A DNA stretch of 64,000 nucleotides from Bog-473 sp963766995. Its GTDB lineage: Bacteria > Actinomycetota > Acidimicrobiia > Acidimicrobiales > RAAP-2. The notes beneath the pieces were generated by a model. It saw nothing but the letters and a program-made list of their open reading frames with translations, did no database searches and was not told the DNA's origin. The stretch is taken from positions 620,001 to 684,000 of the forward strand of contig CAVYCE010000001.1 of assembly GCA_963766995.1 (NCBI GenBank), given 5' to 3'. The translations under genes and the position numbers were made by a program. The first letter of the stretch is position 1; each line of letters starts with the position of its first letter. Shown piece by piece: positions 57,789 through 64,000 of the stretch.

Positions 57789-59203
57789 GGTGCCGCCGCC
57801 TCAAGGACCCGGGCCACCTTGAAGAGCAGCGCTTCTTCCAGCGCCGGTGCCAGGACCTGCACGCCCACAGGCAGGCCGTCGGCGCCGGTGCCGAAGGGCA
57901 GTGACAGCGCAGGGTGACCGGCCAGGTTGGAGGGGATGGTGCAGATGTCGTTCATGTACATGGCCATGGGGTCGTCCACCAGCTCGCCGAGGCCGAAGGC
58001 CGTGGTCGGGGCGGTAGCGCCCAGCAGCACGTCGAACGAGGTGTAGGCCCGGTCGAAGGCCTGCATGACCATGGTGCGAACGCGCTGCGCCTGCGCGTAA
58101 TACGCGTCGTAGTAGCCGGCCGACAGGGCGTACGTGCCCAGCATGATGCGGCGCTTCACTTCGGCGCCGAAGCCGGCCGTACGCGTGGCCGTGTTCATGG
58201 TGCCGGCATCCTCCGCATTGATGCGCAGGCCGTAGCGGACGCCGTCGTAACGAGCCAGGTTGGAAGAAGCCTCAGCCGGGGCGATGACGTAATAGGCCGA
58301 AAGGCAAAAGGCGAACTCGGGCACCGACACCGACTCCACCTTGGCCCCAGCCTTGGCCAATGCCTCGGCCGCCTCGTGCACCCGGGCCCGTACGTCGGAC
58401 GAGCAGCCGTCAATCAGGTCGGGGCAAAGCCCCACTCGTACGCCCTCGACGCCGCCACCAATTGCTTCCAGAGCCGACGGGGCAGAACCCGGCAACGACG
58501 TGCTGTCCAGCGGATCGTTGCCGGCCATGACGTCGTAGGCCAGCGCGGCGTCATCCACCGTGTTGGCAAAGGGACCGATCTGGTCCAACGAGCTGGCGAA
58601 AGCCACCAGTCCGTAGCGAGAGATTCGGCCATATGTGGGCTTCACGCCCACCACACCGCACAGCGCCGCCGGCTGACGGATGGAGCCACCGGTGTCCGAC
58701 CCCAGGCCGAGCGGCGCGAAGCCGGCCGCCACTGCCGCCGCCGAACCACCACTGCTGCCGCCGGGCACCTTGGTGGTGTCGCGCGGGTTACGAGTGGGGC
58801 CGAAGGCGGAGTTCTCGGTGGAGCTGCCCATGGCGAACTCATCCATGTTGGTCTTGCCGATGGCGATGCCACCGGCCTGGCGCAGTCGCTGCACCACGGT
58901 GGCGTCGTAGGGCGGACGCCAACCGTCGAGAATCTTCGACGCACACGATGTATTGATGCCACGCGTGCATAGGTTGTCCTTCAGCGCGATGGGCACACCG
59001 GCCAAAAGCCCGGGATCGCCGCCGCTGGCCACCGTGGCGTCGACGGCATCGGCCTCGGCCAATGCCTCGGACCGCAGCACGGTCAGGAACGCGTGGAATT
59101 CACCATCGCGCGCTTCAATGTCGGCCAGGGCCTCCTCAGTGACCTGACGCGCGGTGCGTCGGCCCGACCGCACATCGGCTGCAATTTCGAGCGCAGTACT
59201 CAT
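57785..59203 (-). CDS. gatA: Aspartyl/glutamyl-tRNA amidotransferase subunit A
   Basis: 472 residues, amidase-signature enzyme. The catalytic Lys is in PIALKDNLCTRG at about 71-82; the Ser residues are in GGSSGGSAAAVAAG and SDTGGSIRQPA at about 148-185. It releases ammonia from glutamine for GatB. Overlaps gatC and gatB by 4 bases each. Confidence 0.95.
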   Translation of the reverse strand: MSTALEIAADVRSGRRTARQVTEEALADIEARDGEFHAFLTVLRSEALAEADAVDATVASGGDPGLLAGVPIALKDNLCTRGINTSCASKILDGWRPPYDATVVQRLRQAGGIAIGKTNMDEFAMGSSTENSAFGPTRNPRDTTKVPGGSSGGSAAAVAAGFAPLGLGSDTGGSIRQPAALCGVVGVKPTYGRISRYGLVAFASSLDQIGPFANTVDDAALAYDVMAGNDPLDSTSLPGSAPSALEAIGGGVEGVRVGLCPDLIDGCSSDVRARVHEAAEALAKAGAKVESVSVPEFAFCLSAYYVIAPAEASSNLARYDGVRYGLRINAEDAGTMNTATRTAGFGAEVKRRIMLGTYALSAGYYDAYYAQAQRVRTMVMQAFDRAYTSFDVLLGATAPTTAFGLGELVDDPMAMYMNDICTIPSNLAGHPALSLPFGTGADGLPVGVQVLAPALEEALLFKVARVLEAAAP

Positions 59204-59517
59204 GGCGCTTCGGCACCGATGCGTGGCACCCTGAAGCGGTCGTCTTCTACTGACGGGGCGGCTGCCAACACCTCTTCCCGGTTCAAGCTGGGGCGAGGCT
59301 CGTCAGGCCGCAGTACGTTCTCCACGGGAATGGGATGCGATGAAGGCTCGAGGTGGGCCAGGTCCAACCCGGCCATGTCGGAAGCATGGGCCAGCACGCT
59401 GCCCAGCTGTGCAGTAAAGAGTTCAACCTCCTCTGGGCTGAGCTCGAGCTTGGCTAACAGCGCCACGTGAATGACGTCTTCGCGGCTGAGAGCCGCCGAA
59501 TCCTGTGACGCGCTCAT
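59200..59517 (-). CDS. gatC: Aspartyl/glutamyl-tRNA amidotransferase subunit C
   Basis: 105 residues. LSREDVIHVALLAKLELSPEEVELFTAQLGSVL at about 9-41 and a Pro-rich C-terminal belt identify GatC, which clamps GatA to GatB. Overlaps the upstream hydrolase by 4 bases and gatA by 4. Confidence 0.93.
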   Translation of the reverse strand: MSASQDSAALSREDVIHVALLAKLELSPEEVELFTAQLGSVLAHASDMAGLDLAHLEPSSHPIPVENVLRPDEPRPSLNREEVLAAAPSVEDDRFRVPRIGAEAP

Positions 59518-60275
59518 GCTCCCGGGGGCAGCAGGTCGGTCACGAAGGCCACTGTGCGGGCCTCGATCTCGTCCTTGTCGTAATCCAAAGTGGCGACGTG
59601 GAAGCTGCGGTCCAGGATGATGCGCTCAACCGGTCCTTTGACTCCCTCGGCCAGCCGATCGCTTGAGATCGGCTGGACCACGTGATCCTGGGTGCTGGTG
59701 AACAGGAGGATGGGTGAAATCACCGCATCGAGCTCGGCCTCAACCGCGGCCGCACCGCTGAAAAGGGAGAGTGCGGCGCGCAGCGGCGTCTGTGGGTAGG
59801 CCGACTCCACTGAGCCCGGAAGGGCGATGTCGGAGCCGATACCATCGATCGTCTCCATCCCGCCCTCAATGAGCGCCTCGATCCCGTTGGTGAAATCGGC
59901 ATCGGGTGGCACGATCAGCGGATTGACCACAATCAGGGCGGCTATCTCGGGGTGACGCTCGCCCAACCAGATAGTGAGGGTGCCGCCCATCGACAACCCA
60001 GCCACCACCACCGACTCGCATCGGGCGGCCAGCTCGGCATAGGCGGCCTCCGCCGCGCCCGACCAGTCCTCCCAGCGGGTGGGCACCATGTCCTCGACCG
60101 CCGTGCCGTGTCCCGGCAGCAACGGCATCTCAACGGTCAGCCCGGCGTCGGCCAGTGCCACGGCCAGTCCGCGCATGGACTGGGGATTGCCCGTGAAGCC
60201 ATGTAGGACCAGGGCGCCGCGGGCGTCTCCGGTGGCCGAATAGGGCTCAGCGCCAGGAAGAAGAGGAGCAGTCAC
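59514..60275 (-). CDS. Carboxylesterase/monoglyceride-lipase-like alpha/beta hydrolase
   Basis: 253 residues from the GTG at 60275. LVLHGFTGNPQSM at about 22-34, nucleophile Ser in AGLSMGGTLTIWLGERHPE near 92, Asp in TSTQDHVVQP and His in DRSFHVATLDYDKDEI match the Est30-type carboxylesterases. It overlaps gatC by 4 bases and so leads the gatCAB operon. A longer in-frame extension is only the antisense of SCP2 and MFS genes. Confidence 0.85.
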   Translation of the reverse strand: MTAPLLPGAEPYSATGDARGALVLHGFTGNPQSMRGLAVALADAGLTVEMPLLPGHGTAVEDMVPTRWEDWSGAAEAAYAELAARCESVVVAGLSMGGTLTIWLGERHPEIAALIVVNPLIVPPDADFTNGIEALIEGGMETIDGIGSDIALPGSVESAYPQTPLRAALSLFSGAAAVEAELDAVISPILLFTSTQDHVVQPISSDRLAEGVKGPVERIILDRSFHVATLDYDKDEIEARTVAFVTDLLPPGA

Positions 60276-60365
60276 GCCTGGGCATGCTACTGGCGAGCCG
60301 AGTAACGTTCGCCCGCCGGGGGGATCCCGACATCGGACGACAACCGACGAAAGAGGAGCAACACA

Positions 60366-60773
60366 ATGGCGTACCCGTTCTTGAGTGACGAGTGGTTGGA
60401 AGAGGCTCGCAACATCCGTGCCCAGTACGCCGGAAAGACCCCGCCCATTCCAAACGTCGTGCGCATGAACCTTGTCATTACCAACGTCCCCTTCGGTGAA
60501 GGCTCCATCGACGCCCACATGGACACCTCTTCTGGCGAGCTTGAGCTCGACACGGGCCACCTCGAGACGCAAGACCTCAAGGTCACCGTGGATTACGACA
60601 CCGCCAAGGCCATCCTCATTGAGGGGAACCCGCAGGCCGGCATGCAGGCCTTCATGGCCGGCAAGGTCAAGGTCGAAGGCGACATGGCCAAGCTGATGGC
60701 ACTCCAGGCCGCACCGGCTCCCGACGGCAGTGCCGCCGAGATGGCCGCGGCCCTCAAGGCCATCACCGAATAG
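60366..60773 (+). CDS. SCP2 sterol-binding domain protein
   Basis: 135 residues, a single SCP2-like hydrophobic-ligand domain; VTVDYDTAKAILIEGNPQAGMQAFMAGKVKVEGDMAKLM at about 74-112 is the characteristic C-terminal half. A strong ribosome site (AAAGAGGAG) precedes the ATG. Probably binds a fatty acid or sterol in the cytoplasm. Divergent from the hydrolase-gatCAB operon. Confidence 0.88.
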   Translation: MAYPFLSDEWLEEARNIRAQYAGKTPPIPNVVRMNLVITNVPFGEGSIDAHMDTSSGELELDTGHLETQDLKVTVDYDTAKAILIEGNPQAGMQAFMAGKVKVEGDMAKLMALQAAPAPDGSAAEMAAALKAITE

Positions 60774-60779
60774 GTCGCC

Positions 60780-60799
60780 GCCTCGGCCCAGGCCGAGGC
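60780..60799. terminator. GC-rich perfect hairpin between convergent SCP2 and MFS genes
   Basis: GCCTCGGCC-CA-GGCCGAGGC has 9-base arms and a 2-base centre, 6 bases after the SCP2 stop. There is no T-run, so a bidirectional terminator or roadblock is likely only in the broad sense. Confidence 0.5.
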
Positions 60800-60808
60800 C
60801 AGCTCCAA

Positions 60809-62434
60809 CTACAGCGACGCCACCTCGGGCGCCATCACTTCCGCGCCACGGCCGCCTCGCGGCAGTGGCCGCATGCACAGCGCGCAGATGACGCCAGCCA
60901 TTGCCATGAGGCCGGCCACCCAGAAGCCCACCTGGAACGAGTGAAGCAGGCGGGTGCTGTGGTGGAGGTTCTCGAGATGTCCGTGCCGGGCGATCGACTC
61001 CTGCAGCGTGAGCACCACCTGAATCCCGGCCACTTCGCCTACTTGGGTGGCCATGAGCTGCGCCGCACTCATGACGCCGTACTCCGAGGCCGTTACTTCG
61101 TTGGCCATGGTGGCCGAAGTGGCAGGCAGCGCCACGCCCATGCCCAGGCCAGAGAGGGCCAACGCCACCAGCACAACGCCTAATCCCGAAGACGGCCCCA
61201 ATGTGGCGAACATCACCATGGAGCCCAGGACGAAGGTGGCCCCGGCCAGCGTGGCGAAGCGGGCCCCCACCCGCACCGTCATGTAGCCGGCAATGGGTGA
61301 GCTGATGGCGAACAGCAACGGCCGGGCGATGGAGACGAATCCCACCTTGGACACGCTGTAGCCGTACACCTGCTCCATCAGAAGAGGGAAGAGGAAAAAG
61401 CCGCCGAAATAGGCGAAGTTGGAGAAGGCCCGCATGCCCATGGGGAACATGAAGTTGCGCCGTCGCAGATAGGTGGTTGGGATGAGCGGCGTGGCGAAGT
61501 GCAACTCGCGCCAAGCGAACATCACGATGAAGACCACCGAGAACACGGCAGACACGATCACACCGATCGATGTCCAGCCCACAATGGGACCAATGCTCAG
61601 CACCAGCATGGCGGCGGTCACCGCGCCAGCCAGGCTCCAACTCCCCACCCAGTCCATGCCCTGCCAGGCGCTGGGCTCCTTCTGGCCTGAAGGCGCTTCC
61701 ACTGCGGGGCCGAGGTGCGCCTTCTTGCGCGACGGCAGGATCAACGCCACCACCACTGCAGCGATGACCAGCAGCACGAGCTGACCCCAGAACAGAGTGC
61801 GCCACCCGAAGTATTGGATCACCGGCGAGCCCAACGTCACGCCGAGCACCGGTCCACCGGCTCCCACCAGCGACCACCAGCCCAATGCCTTGACCCGCTC
61901 TTCCGGCTCGAAGAGTTGAAGGATGAGCGCCATAGAGGCGGTGCCGGTGGCGGCACCCTGCACACCGTCGAGAGCGCGGGCGAACAGCAGCATCCCCACG
62001 TCGGGCGCGGTGGCGGTGAGGATGGCGCTGACCATGGCGCCGGCCAAGCCAAAGAGGTACAGGCGCCGGTGCCCGAAGAGATCACCGGCCTTGCCAAAGA
62101 AGGGCGCGGCAAGGCCGAAGGCCAGCAGCGGTCCGGTGGAGGCCCAAGTCAGAACCGAGAAATTGGTGTGGAAGTCGTCCCGCACCGTGGGGAGGGCCAC
62201 CACAAACACCGTGAAGGTGATGTTGAGGGAGAGCAGGCCGGCCAAGAGAGCTGTGAGCGACCACCAGCGGTAGCGAGGACTGCGCTCGGCCCGGGCCGAC
62301 ACCCGGCGGCGGAGCAGTTCGGGCCAGCTCGGATCGACCGAGGCCTCGGCGCCGCTGGCGCCCATCATCACCCCACCCGGATCGGTGACGGGATCGAGCA
62401 GCGAGTCGGTTGCCTCGTCCCCCACCTGGTTCAC
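60809..62434 (-). CDS. MFS transporter, DHA2-type (14 membrane segments)
   Basis: About 541 residues from the GTG at 62434, or 519 from ATG 62368; the downstream start is also possible. The first membrane block has SLNITFTVFVVALPTVRDDFHTNFSVLTW and the motif GDLFGHRRLYLFG near 125, typical of EmrB/QacA exporters. About 14 hydrophobic segments follow. Probably a proton-driven exporter; cargo unknown. It starts 5 bases after the HIT-like gene. Confidence 0.85.
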   Translation of the reverse strand: MNQVGDEATDSLLDPVTDPGGVMMGASGAEASVDPSWPELLRRRVSARAERSPRYRWWSLTALLAGLLSLNITFTVFVVALPTVRDDFHTNFSVLTWASTGPLLAFGLAAPFFGKAGDLFGHRRLYLFGLAGAMVSAILTATAPDVGMLLFARALDGVQGAATGTASMALILQLFEPEERVKALGWWSLVGAGGPVLGVTLGSPVIQYFGWRTLFWGQLVLLVIAAVVVALILPSRKKAHLGPAVEAPSGQKEPSAWQGMDWVGSWSLAGAVTAAMLVLSIGPIVGWTSIGVIVSAVFSVVFIVMFAWRELHFATPLIPTTYLRRRNFMFPMGMRAFSNFAYFGGFFLFPLLMEQVYGYSVSKVGFVSIARPLLFAISSPIAGYMTVRVGARFATLAGATFVLGSMVMFATLGPSSGLGVVLVALALSGLGMGVALPATSATMANEVTASEYGVMSAAQLMATQVGEVAGIQVVLTLQESIARHGHLENLHHSTRLLHSFQVGFWVAGLMAMAGVICALCMRPLPRGGRGAEVMAPEVASL

Positions 62435-62439
62435 CCTAT

Positions 62440-62748
62440 CTACCTGAAGCGGTTGAACCACCAGTTCGGATTGCGCCCGTGGGCATGGAAGTGATCGGGG
62501 ATCTGTCGCATGACCCGGTCCACCGACCACTCGCCAGGACCGAAGCGGGCATCGGCCACCAGGGTCAGCTGGGTCACCATGTGGTCGATTTCGTCGTCGG
62601 GCGGAACGGGACCGTGGTGCTTCCACACCACCATCGGCACTCCGCACACTTCACAGTCGGCCACCCAGCAGGTGTCGTCTTCGTGGTGCCACTCCGAAAG
62701 CTTGGCTGCCTCGCACAAGTCACAGTTGGGATCGAAGGGGAGCGGCAT
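62440..62748 (-). CDS. HIT-like zinc-binding protein
   Basis: 102 residues. CDLCEAAKLSEWHHE near the start, CEVCGVP at 33-39 and DHFHAHGRN at about 85-93 resemble a HIT domain with an added zinc site; the H-x-H-x-H triad is only partly present (HFHAH). It may be a catalytically altered HIT protein. It overlaps the upstream kinase stop by one base (TGATG). Confidence 0.6.
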   Translation of the reverse strand: MPLPFDPNCDLCEAAKLSEWHHEDDTCWVADCEVCGVPMVVWKHHGPVPPDDEIDHMVTQLTLVADARFGPGEWSVDRVMRQIPDHFHAHGRNPNWWFNRFR

Positions 62749-64000
62749 CAGTGGGTGAGTATCTCGACTGACGATCCGGTGTCCACCGTGGTGCCCTGAG
62801 ATGGGTTGGTGCCGCGCACGATCCCATTCGGATTGCCCTGCACGCCCGATACCACCAGACCGGCGGCCGTGAGGGTGTTCGTAGCCTGCGTCACAGTGTC
62901 GTCGAACACGTTGGGGACCTGCACCGTGGGTGGACCGCTCGAAATAGTGACGGTCACCGCCGACTGGTAGGGCGCAGGCTGTCCGCTGGATGGAGTGGTC
63001 GAGATCACATCACCGGCCGGCACCGAGGTGGACGAGGCATTGGCCTGCGTGGCGCTGAAGTTGTCCACCTGCAGCGCCGCCTGCGCCTCGGCGAATGTGT
63101 AGCTCTGCGGAATGTTGGGGACGTTCACCGGAGCGTGACCTTCGGAGGGTGTGATGGTGATGGTGGACCCGTACGGCGCGGTGGTTGGGTTCTGCACGTT
63201 GCCCGACGCCCAGGAAATGATGATGGTGTTGGGGATGGTGGAGTTGTAGACGGGCGGGACGCAGTGCGGCTTGAGATGAGCAGGCACAAGCGCAGCCGCC
63301 GCTTGGGTGCAGTTCATATTGGTCAGTGACGGAACGGCGACCGACGGTGGGCCGATGGATGGAATGAGGTCAATGGTCGAACCTTGCTTGAGTACCTTCC
63401 CGGGGCTCGGGCTCTGCGACACGATGAGACCCGTCCCTAGCGTGGTGGACTTCACACCGGCCTCCACATGCACCGAGAAATGATCCTTGGTGGCCAGTGA
63501 TTGCGCCTCGGCGGTGGTGAGCGAGGTGAGCGTGGGCACAGGGCTGCTGGGCGCGAAGACGTTGGTGCCGATGGCCAAGACCAGTCCGACTACCAGCAGC
63601 AGAGCGGCCACGCCGGCGACCACGACGGCCAGTCGCTTCTTGCCGTCGCTTCGCCGAGGTTGGGCGATCACGGGACCGCTGCCGGTCGGAGGCGCAGACC
63701 GACCCGAGCCCAGTGGCTCGGCATCGAACAGCTCGCCCGGTCCCGTCTTGGTCCCCACCGGGGCGGCGGGCACCGGCGCCACTTGGGTCAACTCGCTCGT
63801 CGTCGGAGCCCGGAAGCCGGCAATGGGCGACAGCGCGGCGTGATTGGGTGGCTCCAAAGGAAGCGGCTCGGGAGGAGGGAGCGCGGCGGCCAGTGCGCCC
63901 AGGCGCGCCGCAAATCCCGCGGCGTCGAGTCGGGCGCTGGGTTCCGGCGCGGCAGCGCGAGCCAGCACGTCGTCGAGCGGGCCCAGACTTGCGTGGGGCG
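62748..64000 (-). CDS. PASTA-domain Ser/Thr protein kinase, C-terminal part (5' end beyond window)
   Basis: The frame is open to the right edge (residues PHASLGPLDDVLARAAAPEPSAR... at the edge), corresponding to the end of a Hanks-type kinase lobe. A Pro-rich juxtamembrane linker follows, then one membrane helix (RLAVVVAGVAALLLVVGLVLA) and four PASTA domains, beginning VPTLTSL, VPSLTNM, VPNIPQS and VPNVFDD. This is the PknB-like layout of wall-sensing kinases. The kinase core itself is outside the window. Confidence 0.9.
   Translation of the reverse strand, partial: PHASLGPLDDVLARAAAPEPSARLDAAGFAARLGALAAALPPPEPLPLEPPNHAALSPIAGFRAPTTSELTQVAPVPAAPVGTKTGPGELFDAEPLGSGRSAPPTGSGPVIAQPRRSDGKKRLAVVVAGVAALLLVVGLVLAIGTNVFAPSSPVPTLTSLTTAEAQSLATKDHFSVHVEAGVKSTTLGTGLIVSQSPSPGKVLKQGSTIDLIPSIGPPSVAVPSLTNMNCTQAAAALVPAHLKPHCVPPVYNSTIPNTIIISWASGNVQNPTTAPYGSTITITPSEGHAPVNVPNIPQSYTFAEAQAALQVDNFSATQANASSTSVPAGDVISTTPSSGQPAPYQSAVTVTISSGPPTVQVPNVFDDTVTQATNTLTAAGLVVSGVQGNPNGIVRGTNPSQGTTVDTGSSVEILTH

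Noticed and set aside
60276..61877. Long minus-strand open frame extending the hydrolase upstream of 60275
   Set aside because: The extension is antisense to SCP2 and lies in another frame of the transporter gene; homology to the esterase starts only at the GTG at 60275.
1..64000. tRNA, rRNA genes, insertion sequences, phage or integrase genes
   Set aside because: Reading of gaps and gene products found none; all gaps are shorter than 300 bases and hold leaders, operators or nothing recognisable.

Overview
This window looks like chromosomal DNA from a high-GC actinobacterium, most likely of the class Acidimicrobiia. The signs are high GC, many GTG starts, frequent ATGA/TGATG gene overlaps, many acyl-CoA enzymes, KstR-like operators, a gatCAB cluster, a PASTA kinase, and a secreted protein made of GYWL-ASDGG-type repeats that I associate with Acidimicrobiales. 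The class assignment is inference. I see no rRNA, tRNA, CRISPR array, phage or insertion sequence, and no gene-free stretch longer than 300 bases.

Layout. 1-4.4 kb: a dienelactone hydrolase cut by the left edge, an NlpC/P60 wall hydrolase, then lgt, EthD, a helix-hairpin-helix protein and a lipoprotein. 4.4-24 kb: mainly lipid and acyl-CoA metabolism (SDR, acyl-CoA synthetase, thiolase, enoyl-CoA hydratase, thioesterase, acyl-CoA dehydrogenase) with several alpha/beta and CocE/NonD hydrolases. Inside it sits a signalling island: a lectin-domain Ser/Thr kinase divergent from an FHA-LuxR regulator, next to a large secreted repeat protein. 24-54 kb: branched-chain amino acid and serine synthesis, namely leuB-ilvE-cimA, greA-leuC-leuD, leuA, serA, a class I aminotransferase, serC, ilvB-ilvN-ilvC and ilvD. 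Between these lie GNAT, VOC, ArsR-SRPBCC, cupin, an ABC-2 exporter and a NarL-type two-component system. 54-64 kb: a membrane protein, an esterase, a hydrolase-gatC-gatA-gatB operon, SCP2, a DHA2-type transporter, a HIT-like protein and a PASTA kinase cut by the right edge.

The most striking signal is a set of three transcription attenuators in front of ilvBNC, leuA and leuB-ilvE-cimA. Each has a -35/-10 pair spaced by 17 nt, a 12-16 codon leader peptide starting 9-10 nt after the -10, a GC-rich hairpin at or just after the leader stop codon, and an intrinsic terminator before the first structural gene. The control codons fit the product: Leu-Leu-Leu for leuA, mixed Leu/Ile/Val for ilvB, and Val-Gly-Ile-Ile for leuB-ilvE-cimA. 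That last operon encodes citramalate synthase with two downstream enzymes, so it reads as an isoleucine operon. No threonine dehydratase gene is present in the window.

Other signals: two KstR-like palindromes beside acyl-CoA genes, a separate palindrome in the tetR leader, a thioesterase gene remnant, divergent aminotransferase/serC start codons that interlock, and four convergent gene pairs whose stop codons interlock in a 4-nt overlap.
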